Source: CAYJLA01 sp964371305
GTDB taxonomy: Bacteria; Bacillota_I; Bacilli_A; RFN20; CAG-826
Direction: 5' to 3'
NCBI GenBank assembly: GCA_964371305.1
Contig: CAYJLA010000006.1
Coordinates: 1 to 52,084, forward strand
DNA: 52,084 nucleotides
Below the pieces are notes generated by a model. The model did not search any database, was not told where the DNA came from, and was given only the letters and a program-made list of their open reading frames with translations. Below, piece by piece: positions 42,292 to 51,219 of the stretch. Within the stretch, counting starts at the first letter, position 1. Every line of letters begins with the position of its first letter. The translations under genes and the position numbers were made by a program.

Positions 42292-45117
42292 ATGAATAAT
42301 AAGAACATAGTAATTAAGGGTGCAAGAGAAAATAATCTCAAAAATGTGTCATTAGAAATACCAAAAAACAAGTTTATTGTTTTTTCAGGACTTAGCGGTA
42401 GTGGAAAAACAACTTTAGCTTTCGATACCATTTATAGCGAAGGTAGAAGAAGATATATTGAATCCCTCTCTTCGTATGCAAGACAGTTTTTAGGAAACTT
42501 AGAAAAACCCGATGTAGACGGAATAGAAGGTCTTTCACCTGCTATTTCAATTGATCAAAAAACAACATCACACAATCCAAGATCTACAGTTGGAACAGTT
42601 ACAGAAATATATGATTATTTGCGATTATTGTTTGCTAGAATAGGGGTACCATATTGTCCTAATCACAATACACCAATCGTATCTTTTTCTCTTTCGAAAA
42701 TGACTGATATTGCACTTGGTTATGAAGAAGGAACAAAACTACAAATTTTATCACCTATTATTAGAGCAGAAAAAGGCACACACAAGACTACAATTGAAAA
42801 ACTAATAAGTGCAGGTTTTTTAAGGTTTAGAATAGATGGAGAAATTTATACTAGCGATAATTTACCTGAACTAGATAAAAATAAAAGACATAATATTGAT
42901 TTAGTTGTTGATAGAGTAGTTATTAAAGATGGAATTAGAACAAGAGTAAATGATTCTATCTCTATAGCAAGTGAACAGTCTAATGGTTATGTTATATTCT
43001 TGAAAGGAAGTGAAGAGGTTAGTTTATCTACACATCATTCATGTGAAATATGTGGCTTTTCTGTTCCTAAACTTGAACCTAGATTATTTTCTTTTAATGC
43101 GCCGTTAGGTTATTGTCCGACTTGTAAAGGTTTAGGAGTGAATAGAGAAGTTGCACTTCATTTACTTGTGCCAGATCCAACGCTAAGTATTAAACAAGGT
43201 GCAATTAGATATTATAAAAATGCTAAAGATTCAAATATTGACTATCAACAATTTAAGTATTTATTAAGTATGTATAACATACCAATCGATGTGCCATTTA
43301 ATACATATACTAAAAAACAATTAAATATAATTTTAAACGGAAGTGATAAACAATTTAAATATACTCTTAAATCTAGTAGCGGAAATGTTATGCATAGACA
43401 AGGTTATATTGAAGGAATTAAAAAACATATTGAACGTTTGTACTTCGAAACCAACTCTCAAATGATGAGAGACTATTATGAGTTTTTTATGCAAGATACT
43501 GTATGTACAGTTTGTGGTGGCGCAAGACTAAATCCACAGGCATTAAGTGTAAAGATTAACGGACTAAATATATATGAAGTCACATTACTCTCAATTGAGA
43601 AATTAGTAAAATTTATCCGGGATTTGGAAGGAATTTTAACAGAAAACCAGAAGAAAATAATAAATCTAGTCGCAAAAGAAATAACCAATCGAGGTAAATT
43701 TATGATTGATGTTGGTCTTGATTATCTAACGCTTTCACGTATGTCGATGACACTTTCTGGTGGAGAAGCTCAACGTATTAGGCTTGCTACTCAAATAGGT
43801 TCTAGGTTAAGTGGAGTCTTATATGTTTTAGACGAACCTTCAATTGGCTTACACCAAAAAGATAATGATAAATTAATCGCAACTTTAAAGGATATGAGGG
43901 ACCTTGGAAATACTCTTATTGTTGTTGAACATGATGAAGATACACTAAAAGCAGCAGATCATATTGTCGATATTGGTCCAAGAGCTGGGGTGCATGGTGG
44001 TGAAATTGTAGTTAATGGCAGCATAGAAGATTGCATGAATAATGAACGCTCAATTACTGGTATGTATTTAAGTGGTAAGTTGAAAATAGAAGTTCCTACA
44101 AAACGCAGAAAAGGAAATGGTAAATTTATTTCGATAAAAGGTGCAAGTGAAAACAATCTTAAAAATATTAATGTTGATATTCCTTTAGGTACATTTACGT
44201 GTGTAAGTGGCGTTTCTGGAAGTGGTAAATCAACATTAATAAACGAAACATTGCATAAAGCAGTTAAAAAGATATTAAATAAAGATTTAGATATAATTCC
44301 TGGTAAATATAAAGATATAAAAGGAATTAAAAATATTGATAAAGTTGTTCATATTACTCAAGAACCAATCGGAAGAACTCCTCGCTCCAACCCAGCAACA
44401 TATACAAAAGTGTTTGATGATATAAGAGATTTATTTGCTGAAACGAGCGAATCAAAAGCAAGAGGTTTTACAAAAGGAAGATTTTCATTTAATGTCGTTG
44501 GTGGAAGATGCGAAGTATGTCAAGGTGCAGGGGTATCTAGAATATCTATGAACTTTCTACCAGATGTTTACGTAAAGTGTGATGCATGTAATGGCAAACG
44601 TTATAACGAAGAAACGCTTGCGGTTACATATAAAGGAAAAAATATTTTTGATGTTCTTGAAATGACAATCGATGATGCATGTATCTTCTTTGAAAATAGG
44701 GTGCAGATCAAAAGAAAATTAGAAACATTAAAAGACGTAGGGCTTGGGTATATTAAGTTAGGTCAAAGCGCTACTACAATTAGTGGCGGCGAAGCTCAAA
44801 GAGTTAAACTTGCTTTTGAACTTCAAAAAGTTGCAACGGGAAACACATTGTACATTTTGGATGAACCAACTACTGGTCTTCATTCGTATGATATTGATAA
44901 ACTTATTACAGTATTACAAAGAATAGTTGATCACGGTAATACATGCGTAGTTATTGAACATAACCTAGAAGTTTTAAAAGTTTGCGATTACATAATCGAT
45001 CTTGGTCCTGATGGTGGAGACAAAGGTGGAAGTCTTGTATGTGTTGGAACACCTGAAGAAGTTGCTAAAGTTGAAGAATCTTATACAGGACAATATCTAA
45101 AGAAATTACTAGTATGA
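42292..45117 (+). CDS. uvrA: Excinuclease ABC subunit A
   Basis: 941-residue DNA damage-recognition ATPase of nucleotide excision repair, normal length. Walker A motifs are GLSGSGKTTL (about 33) and GVSGSGKSTL (about 639); ABC signatures are LSGGEAQRIRLA (about 487) and ISGGEAQRVKLA (about 829); zinc-finger cysteines are CEICGF...CPTCKG (from about 250) and CEVCQG...CDACNG (from about 740). uvrB and uvrC are not in the window. No ribosome site precedes ATG 42292. Confidence 0.98.
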   Translation: MNNKNIVIKGARENNLKNVSLEIPKNKFIVFSGLSGSGKTTLAFDTIYSEGRRRYIESLSSYARQFLGNLEKPDVDGIEGLSPAISIDQKTTSHNPRSTVGTVTEIYDYLRLLFARIGVPYCPNHNTPIVSFSLSKMTDIALGYEEGTKLQILSPIIRAEKGTHKTTIEKLISAGFLRFRIDGEIYTSDNLPELDKNKRHNIDLVVDRVVIKDGIRTRVNDSISIASEQSNGYVIFLKGSEEVSLSTHHSCEICGFSVPKLEPRLFSFNAPLGYCPTCKGLGVNREVALHLLVPDPTLSIKQGAIRYYKNAKDSNIDYQQFKYLLSMYNIPIDVPFNTYTKKQLNIILNGSDKQFKYTLKSSSGNVMHRQGYIEGIKKHIERLYFETNSQMMRDYYEFFMQDTVCTVCGGARLNPQALSVKINGLNIYEVTLLSIEKLVKFIRDLEGILTENQKKIINLVAKEITNRGKFMIDVGLDYLTLSRMSMTLSGGEAQRIRLATQIGSRLSGVLYVLDEPSIGLHQKDNDKLIATLKDMRDLGNTLIVVEHDEDTLKAADHIVDIGPRAGVHGGEIVVNGSIEDCMNNERSITGMYLSGKLKIEVPTKRRKGNGKFISIKGASENNLKNINVDIPLGTFTCVSGVSGSGKSTLINETLHKAVKKILNKDLDIIPGKYKDIKGIKNIDKVVHITQEPIGRTPRSNPATYTKVFDDIRDLFAETSESKARGFTKGRFSFNVVGGRCEVCQGAGVSRISMNFLPDVYVKCDACNGKRYNEETLAVTYKGKNIFDVLEMTIDDACIFFENRVQIKRKLETLKDVGLGYIKLGQSATTISGGEAQRVKLAFELQKVATGNTLYILDEPTTGLHSYDIDKLITVLQRIVDHGNTCVVIEHNLEVLKVCDYIIDLGPDGGDKGGSLVCVGTPEEVAKVEESYTGQYLKKLLV

Positions 45118-45166
45118 TTGAATGTAGTCACTATTAGTGATAGTATACAATAAAGAGGTAAATATT

Positions 45167-46546
45167 ATGAATTCGATACTATTATATATTGGGGTGATTC
45201 TTATTGTCGGGATATTAGGTTATCTTGGCTATGAGTTGAGTTTAATGATTAAGGCAAGAGATGTTAATGAAGTTGATAAAATCACTATGTATAAAGGTAT
45301 CGGCATTGTTGGTGGATTGAGTATTTCTTTTCCAATTTTAATGGAAGGGATAGCGTTATTAAATGCCTATCCAATGAATGCAACAGATCATGTTTTAGTA
45401 ATCGTATTTGGTCTACTTTTTGGTTTAGGTTTATCAACATTTATAATCTCTTTTGTTATGTTTTATTACAAACCTGATTTTGATCAAAAATTAAGAAAAT
45501 ATTTTAGAATTGCAATGTTTTCTGCTATTCCGTTTATGGTTTTTGGCTTTTCTTATATGTTAGAAGGTATCGCGCCTTACATGTCATATCCTCTAATTAA
45601 TAGTATCATTTTTACAGGAGAAGGCATTATTTTTGGTACCGCAAATAGTTCTCCTGAAGGTTTTACAATTGCATTTTATGGAGTAATTATTTTAATTGGA
45701 GCAGTAATTGCTTACTTAATAGGAGATCATAAATTTTATAAGAAATTTGGCAAACACGGTATTATCGACTCAATGTTCTTAATAGCTTTTCCAGCTGGTA
45801 TTGTTGGAGCAAGACTTTGGTACTGTTTAGTCTTAGAACCAGATATTTATTTTAAAGATCCTGCTAGAATATTCGAAGTTTGGGATGGAGGATTAGCTAT
45901 CATGGGAGGAGCAATACTTGGTATTATTGCTGGTGTTGCGTTTATGATGACATTTAGAAAGTATGTATCTGTAAGATGGGCGATTGATATGATTGTTCCT
46001 GGAATTTTAATTGCACAAGCGATTGGTAGATGGGGCAACTTTTTAAATCATGAAGTATTTGGAGCATTACAAGATGCAACAACTGGACTCAATACAGTAG
46101 CAGTTTCAATGTCTGATTGGTGGTTCTTACCAACTTGGATTACAAATCAAATGGCAGTTGGTTTCTCTAATGGTTCACCAACAAGTGATATGATGTACAT
46201 TCCTTTATTCCTTATAGAATGTGTAACTAATATCGCAGGCTATTATATAATTGTCTACGGAATTGGTAAACCACTCAAAAAATGGTTGCCTGAGGCTTCA
46301 CTTGGATGTTTGTATATTTCTTGGTATGGACTTACTAGAGTAGTCCTTGAGCCGATGAGATATAATGGTGCTGGATTTAGTAGCGCTGATAATTTTGAAT
46401 ATGCTGCTTCATTATATACTGCATGGGGTATGGTTGCTGCTGGACTTGTTGGTATCGGTTTATTATGGTTGTATGATAAATACTTCCCAAAGAAAAAAGT
46501 TGAAGCGATTGAAAGTGATTCTGTTGAAGTAAATATAGAAGAATAA
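45167..46546 (+). CDS. lgt: Prolipoprotein diacylglyceryl transferase with N-terminal membrane extension
   Basis: 459-residue membrane enzyme that attaches diacylglycerol to the lipobox cysteine of prolipoproteins, such as the several in this window. I start it at ATG 45167, where AGAGG is well placed; an upstream in-frame ATG at 45137 has no such site. The C-terminal 270 residues contain the Lgt core: AGIVGARLWYCLV, WDGGLAIMGGAI, the signature GRWGNFLNHEVFG and the final YGLTRVVLEPMRY. About 190 N-terminal residues with several extra membrane helices precede the core, so it is much longer than typical Lgt proteins of 260-300 residues. trxB-like follows by 19 bases. Confidence 0.94.
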   Translation: MNSILLYIGVILIVGILGYLGYELSLMIKARDVNEVDKITMYKGIGIVGGLSISFPILMEGIALLNAYPMNATDHVLVIVFGLLFGLGLSTFIISFVMFYYKPDFDQKLRKYFRIAMFSAIPFMVFGFSYMLEGIAPYMSYPLINSIIFTGEGIIFGTANSSPEGFTIAFYGVIILIGAVIAYLIGDHKFYKKFGKHGIIDSMFLIAFPAGIVGARLWYCLVLEPDIYFKDPARIFEVWDGGLAIMGGAILGIIAGVAFMMTFRKYVSVRWAIDMIVPGILIAQAIGRWGNFLNHEVFGALQDATTGLNTVAVSMSDWWFLPTWITNQMAVGFSNGSPTSDMMYIPLFLIECVTNIAGYYIIVYGIGKPLKKWLPEASLGCLYISWYGLTRVVLEPMRYNGAGFSSADNFEYAASLYTAWGMVAAGLVGIGLLWLYDKYFPKKKVEAIESDSVEVNIEE

Positions 46547-46565
46547 TTTTATAAGAGGGAAAATT

Positions 46566-47459
46566 ATGGAATATGAAACAAAAGTTGTCATTATTGGCGC
46601 AGGTATAGCTGGTATTACAGCGGCTATTTATTTACAAAGAACTAATACTGAATTTGTATTAATTGATAAAGATTCTCCAGGTGGGAAGTTAAATCTTTTG
46701 GCTGATATAGAAAATTACCCTGGTTTTTCTCATATTTCAGGTCCTGACTTAGCTTTTAACTTTTTTGAACAATTATTAAACAATGGTATAAAAGTAAAAA
46801 AAGAAGATGTTATGTCGATTAACGAAAATAAAGGACAATTTATTGTTACTACGAGCAAGAATAAATATACAGCAAAATCTGTTTTAGTTGCGACTGGCAC
46901 AATCGCTAAAGAGTTAAAATTACCAAAAGAAGACGAATTTAAAGGCAATGGTTTGTCAACTTGTGCAATTTGTGACGGAAGTTTATATAAAGGCAAAGAC
47001 GTTGCTGTTATTGGAAATAAAGACATCGCGATTGAAGAAGCATTATATTTATCTAAATTTGTTAATCATGTATATTTTGTTACAAGTGATTCAGAGTTAA
47101 GAGGAAGTTCAATACTTATCGATACGTTAAAGAGAAAAAAGAATGTAACAATAAAGTTAAATGAAACTGTTTCTGAACTTGGCGGTGACAAAAAAATTGA
47201 ATCTATAAAAACCAACAAAAATATATATAGTGTTGAGGCTGTATTTCCTTATATTGGACAAAGATCATCCACTTCATTTTTAAGTTCATTAAATGTTGAT
47301 AATGTTAAGGGTTATATTGTTACTAATGAAGACATGCAAACAAATGTACCAGGTATTTTTGCGGCAGGAGACATTAGAAAAAAACATCTTAGACAGCTCG
47401 TTACTGCAGCAAGTGATGGCGCTACTGCTGCTATTAGTATAATTAGATATTTAAAATAA
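46566..47459 (+). CDS. Thioredoxin reductase-like flavoprotein lacking the NADPH motifs
   Basis: 297-residue FAD protein of the thioredoxin reductase family. It has the FAD motif GAGIAG (11-16), the redox pair CAICDG (about 132-137) and the C-terminal GIFAAGDIRKKHLRQLVTAASDGA. The NADPH site is altered: where typical enzymes read GGGNTAVEEA it reads GNKDIAIEEA, and the HRR-x3-R segment that binds the 2'-phosphate is TSDSELRGSS. This fits the ferredoxin-dependent flavin thioredoxin reductases described in clostridia, and PFOR in the same window supplies reduced ferredoxin. The activity is inferred. AGAGGGA precedes the ATG. Its stop abuts that of the convergent repressor gene. Confidence 0.85.
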   Translation: MEYETKVVIIGAGIAGITAAIYLQRTNTEFVLIDKDSPGGKLNLLADIENYPGFSHISGPDLAFNFFEQLLNNGIKVKKEDVMSINENKGQFIVTTSKNKYTAKSVLVATGTIAKELKLPKEDEFKGNGLSTCAICDGSLYKGKDVAVIGNKDIAIEEALYLSKFVNHVYFVTSDSELRGSSILIDTLKRKKNVTIKLNETVSELGGDKKIESIKTNKNIYSVEAVFPYIGQRSSTSFLSSLNVDNVKGYIVTNEDMQTNVPGIFAAGDIRKKHLRQLVTAASDGATAAISIIRYLK

Positions 47460-47825
47460 TTAATTATTCTCGACAAACTTCTTTAAACATTGAAATGTTT
47501 CATCTGAAATATCATGTTCAACTTTGCAAGAGTCTTCAAGTGCAGTTGTTTCACTTACACCAATTTTTTTGAAAAATGATGCGATAATTTGATGTTTATC
47601 ATAAATATATTTAGCAATTCTTTTTCCTTCATCAGTCATTATAATTTCATTACGAGGACCAAAAATAATTAAATTGCTTTCTCTTAGTTTTTTCATTGCT
47701 ACTGAAACTGAGGCTTTTGAAAAATTTAACTCATTCGCAACATCTATTGAATGAACTTCTCCAAGCTTCTCACTTAAAACAAGAATAGTTTCTAAATAAT
47801 CTTCTGCCGATTTATATATGTTCAT
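47460..47825 (-). CDS. DtxR/MntR-family metal-dependent repressor
   Basis: 121-residue two-domain repressor without the SH3-like third domain, as in MntR. The winged helix is SAEDYLETILVLSEKLGEV...NFSKASVSVAMKKL; the dimerisation and metal-binding part has KHQIIASFFKKIG and EDSCKVEHDISDET, matching the family's metal-ligand Glu-His pair. It probably controls manganese or iron uptake; no transporter is adjacent. An extended -10 on the minus strand (TGC-TACTAT, 47832-47840) ends six bases before the ATG with no ribosome site, so the transcript looks leaderless. Confidence 0.92.
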   Translation of the reverse strand: MNIYKSAEDYLETILVLSEKLGEVHSIDVANELNFSKASVSVAMKKLRESNLIIFGPRNEIIMTDEGKRIAKYIYDKHQIIASFFKKIGVSETTALEDSCKVEHDISDETFQCLKKFVENN

Positions 47826-47831
47826 ACATTA

Positions 47832-47840
47832 ATAGTAGCA
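47832..47840 (-). promoter_or_regulatory. Extended -10 of the leaderless repressor gene
   Basis: TGC-TACTAT on the minus strand, six bases before the ATG at 47825. Confidence 0.6.
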
Positions 47841-47892
47841 TTAAAATTATTCATGCTCTACTCATTTCTTAGATTAATAAATTCAATAATTG

Positions 47893-47901
47893 TGCTAAAA
47901 T
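47893..47901 (+). promoter_or_regulatory. Extended -10 of a probable leaderless whiA message
   Basis: TGC-TAAAAT ends six bases before ATG 47908 with no Shine-Dalgarno; same layout as at 30703 and on the minus strand at 47832. Confidence 0.6.
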
Positions 47902-47907
47902 GCATAT

Positions 47908-48852
47908 ATGGCAAAAAAATATTCGTTTACACTGCAAGTTAAAGAAGAAATTGTTTCTAAACCTTTTACTCAAGAGAGAATTAGAAGCATGCTTTCTGCA
48001 TATATAAAAATTAATGGTGTAGTAAACGTCGTTAACAATCAAAAAATAATTGCATTAAAAACTGAAAATAGCAAGATTGCTAAATTCATATATAAAACTA
48101 TTAAAGAAAGTTATGATGTTGATATAAACATTTCTTATGTCAGGTCTTTAAAACTAACCAAAAAAGTTTTATATAAAATAAATATTATTGATCCAAACGA
48201 AGTTCTACTTAATGAACTTGATATAGACTTTTTTGAAAATAAGATCAACAAGAGTTTAGTTAAAACTAATGATTTAGTATGTGGTTACATGGCTGGTGCA
48301 TTTATTGCAAGTGGTAGCGTTAATTCTCCAACGAGTTCAAATTATCATTTAGAAATTTCGCTAAGCAATGAGCGCTTTGCGCGTTGGTTTATTAAATTAA
48401 TTCTTAGATATAATGATGGTGCTTTTGATGCAAAAATTGTGCAAAGAAGGGATAAATATATTGTATATCTGAAAAAAAGTGACCAAATTGCAGACTTTTT
48501 AATTTTACTTGGCGCAACTGATTCATGCATTGAATTTGAAAATGTTAGAGTTGATAGAGAATTTTCTAACATTGGAAATAGGTTACAAATTCTTGATAGC
48601 GCCAATTTCAATAAAGCTATGAAAGCTGCTAAAGAACAAATTGCTGACATTAAAAAACTTGATAAAATAATTGGTATCAATAATTTGACAAATGTTAAGT
48701 TAAGAGAGTTATGTAAAATTAGGTTGATACATGAAGAAAGCACACTTCAAGAACTTGCTGATTTATTGTCTTTAGCGTTGCATCAAGATGTTTCAAAATC
48801 AAATATTAATCATTTGTTTAGAGCGTTAAGAGAAACGGTGGCAAAACTATAA
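47908..48852 (+). CDS. whiA: WhiA-family DNA-binding protein
   Basis: 314-residue member of the WhiA family, which affects cell division and chromosome segregation in Gram-positive bacteria. It has the N-terminal FTLQVKEEIV segment, the inactive LAGLIDADG homing-endonuclease-like core (CGYMAGAFIASGSVNSPTSSNYHLEI...) at about 125-230, and a C-terminal helix-turn-helix (TNVKLRELCKIRLIHEESTLQELADLL...KSNINHLFRAL). The usual neighbours rapZ and yvcK are absent. The start is supported by an adjacent extended -10 rather than by a ribosome site. Confidence 0.94.
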   Translation: MAKKYSFTLQVKEEIVSKPFTQERIRSMLSAYIKINGVVNVVNNQKIIALKTENSKIAKFIYKTIKESYDVDINISYVRSLKLTKKVLYKINIIDPNEVLLNELDIDFFENKINKSLVKTNDLVCGYMAGAFIASGSVNSPTSSNYHLEISLSNERFARWFIKLILRYNDGAFDAKIVQRRDKYIVYLKKSDQIADFLILLGATDSCIEFENVRVDREFSNIGNRLQILDSANFNKAMKAAKEQIADIKKLDKIIGINNLTNVKLRELCKIRLIHEESTLQELADLLSLALHQDVSKSNINHLFRALRETVAKL

Positions 48853-48890
48853 ATAAATGCAATAGTCTTTATTTAGATAGTGCGTTGATA

Positions 48891-48919
48891 TATAATAATT
48901 TGTAGATGTAAAAGGAGGT
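48891..48919 (+). promoter_or_regulatory. -10 box and Shine-Dalgarno of pflB
   Basis: TATAAT at 48891-48896 and a near-perfect Shine-Dalgarno AAAGGAGGT at 48911-48919. No ATG, GTG or TTG occurs at a usable distance; the codon seven bases after GGAGG is ATA at 48926, in the pflB frame. The first ATG (48962) is 43 bases away. Confidence 0.7.
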
Positions 48920-48925
48920 AATAAT

Positions 48926-51214
48926 ATAAAATATTATAGTAACTTTAACAAGAAACCTCTCATGAATGAAGTTGATGTTAGAGATTTTATCGTGAATAAT
49001 TATACTCCTTATGATGGAGATGATTCATTTTTAACATCACCTACAGATAATACAAAAAAACTTTGGGATGAAATTCTAGATCTATATAAAAAAGAAAATG
49101 AAAATGGTGGAATATTAGATATGGATACATCCATCGTTACTTCAATTACTTCTCATAACGCTGGATACATTGATAAAGAAATTGAACAAATTGTAGGACT
49201 TCAAACAAACAAACCTTTAAAAAGAGCTCTGTTTGTCTACGGTGGATTTAGACTCTCAAAAAGAATCCTAAAACACTACGGATATAAAATGGACGAAAAC
49301 ATAAAAGAGTTTTTCTCTAAGCATAGAAAAACGCATAATGAGGGTGTTTTTGATGTATATACAGATGAGATTAGAAGATGCAGACATTCACATATTTTAA
49401 CAGGTTTGCCTGATGCTTATGGAAGAGGAAGAATTATTGGTGACTATAGACGTGTTGCTTTATACGGAATTGACCATTTAATAGAAGATAAGGTGATTCA
49501 AAAGAAAAGTTTAAGTCATATAATGGATGAAGATAACATTAGGCTAAGTGAAGAGTTATCTGAGCAAATAAATGCATTAAACGAATTAAAGCAATTAGGT
49601 TTGATGTATGGATATGATCTTTCTAAACCAGCAACTAATACAAAAGAAGCAATTCAATGGCTATATTTTGCATACCTTGGTGCTGTTAAAGAACAAAATG
49701 GTGCCGCAATGTCTCTTGGTAGAATTTCCACGTTTTTAGATATCTTTGCAGAAAGGGATTTAAAACTAGGAATATTTAGTGAACAACAAATACAAGAGTT
49801 TGTTGATCATCTTGTTATGAAATTAAGAATCATTCGCTTTGCAAGAAGTGCAGAGTACAATGAGTTATTTACTGGAGATCCAGTTTGGATTACTGAATGT
49901 ATTGGTGGTATTGGTCTTGATGGTAGACACATGGTTACTAAAATGAGTTTTAGATTTCTACATACGTTAACAAATTTAAAGGCTGCGCCTGAACCAAATT
50001 TGACAGTTTTATGGTCTGTGAATTTACCAATTAATTTCAAAAATTATTGTGCGAAAATGTCTATGTTAACTTCCTCAATTCAATATGAAAATGATGATTT
50101 AATGAGGCCTGTTAGAGGCGATGACTACGCTATTGCTTGCTGTGTATCATCTATGAGACTTGGAAAAGAAATGCAATTTTTTGGAGCAAGAACTAATTTA
50201 GCTAAATGTTTGTTATATGGAATAAATGGTGGAGTTGACGAAGTACATAAAGACCAAGTAGGACCTGAATTTGAAAGAGTTGAAGGTGAATATTTAGACT
50301 ATGAAGATGTTAAAGATAAGTTCTTTAATATGATGGATTGGTTATGTGGAGTATATGTAAACGCTCTTAACATTATTCACTACATGCATGATAAATATTC
50401 ATATGAAAGATTACAAATGGCACTTCATGATAAAAAAGTAACTAGATGGTTTGCCACAGGAATTGCAGGGATTTCTGTTGTCGCAGACTCGTTAAGTGCA
50501 ATTAAATATGCAAAAGTAAAAGCAATTAGAGATAAAGATGGAATAGTTGTTGATTATGATGTTGAAGGCGATTTCCCAAAATACGGAAATGATGATGATC
50601 GTGTAGATGATATTGCTAAAGAAGTAATTAATCGTTTTATTACTAGCGTTAAAAAACACAAGACATATAGAAATTCCATTCCTACATTGTCACTTTTAAC
50701 AATTACGAGTAATGTAGTTTATGGAAAGAATACAGGTAATACTCCTGATGGAAGAAAATATGGCGAAGCTTTCGCTCCAGGTGCTAATCCTATGCATAAC
50801 AGAGATTGTTGTGGCGCCGTTGCATCTCTTGCATCAGTTGCAAAAATTCCTTATGAAGACGCCTTAGATGGTATTTCAAATACTTTCTCTGTCGTGCCAG
50901 AAGCTTTGGGACCAGATGATGATTATATTTTGGAGTGTTATCGTAATAACATAGTTCCTAAAGTAGCGCTTATGAAACAAAGTCCTGTTCAAATTAAAGC
51001 ACTCGTTAATTTACTTGATGGTTATGCTCGTAAAGGTGGACATCACTTAAATATTAATGTATTTAATAAATTCACTCTTATTGATGCTCAAAAGCGTCCT
51101 GAAATATACCCGCAACTTACAATCAGAGTCAGTGGTTATGCTGTTAATTTCCATAAACTAACAAAAGAGCAACAAGATGAAGTAATTTCTAGAACTTTCC
51201 ATGAAGGAGTGTAA
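48926..51214 (+). CDS. pflB: Formate C-acetyltransferase (pyruvate formate-lyase)
   Basis: Glycyl-radical enzyme converting pyruvate and CoA to acetyl-CoA and formate. Motifs: NNYTPYDGDDSFL at the N-terminus, the active-site cysteine pair in AIACCVSSMRLGKEM, NTPDGRKYGEAFAPGANPMHNRD, and the glycyl-radical loop in RVSGYAVNFHKL near the C-terminus. The frame is open upstream of ATG 48962, and the extra residues (KYYSNFNKKPLMNEVDVRDF) align with the N-terminus of known PflB proteins (AWEGFTKGDWQNEVNVRDF in E. coli). With the Shine-Dalgarno at 48911, this argues for initiation at ATA 48926 (762 residues); a conventional annotation would give 48962 (750 residues). pflA follows by 5 bases. Confidence 0.93.
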   Translation: MKYYSNFNKKPLMNEVDVRDFIVNNYTPYDGDDSFLTSPTDNTKKLWDEILDLYKKENENGGILDMDTSIVTSITSHNAGYIDKEIEQIVGLQTNKPLKRALFVYGGFRLSKRILKHYGYKMDENIKEFFSKHRKTHNEGVFDVYTDEIRRCRHSHILTGLPDAYGRGRIIGDYRRVALYGIDHLIEDKVIQKKSLSHIMDEDNIRLSEELSEQINALNELKQLGLMYGYDLSKPATNTKEAIQWLYFAYLGAVKEQNGAAMSLGRISTFLDIFAERDLKLGIFSEQQIQEFVDHLVMKLRIIRFARSAEYNELFTGDPVWITECIGGIGLDGRHMVTKMSFRFLHTLTNLKAAPEPNLTVLWSVNLPINFKNYCAKMSMLTSSIQYENDDLMRPVRGDDYAIACCVSSMRLGKEMQFFGARTNLAKCLLYGINGGVDEVHKDQVGPEFERVEGEYLDYEDVKDKFFNMMDWLCGVYVNALNIIHYMHDKYSYERLQMALHDKKVTRWFATGIAGISVVADSLSAIKYAKVKAIRDKDGIVVDYDVEGDFPKYGNDDDRVDDIAKEVINRFITSVKKHKTYRNSIPTLSLLTITSNVVYGKNTGNTPDGRKYGEAFAPGANPMHNRDCCGAVASLASVAKIPYEDALDGISNTFSVVPEALGPDDDYILECYRNNIVPKVALMKQSPVQIKALVNLLDGYARKGGHHLNINVFNKFTLIDAQKRPEIYPQLTIRVSGYAVNFHKLTKEQQDEVISRTFHEGV

Positions 51215-51219
51215 CTCTA

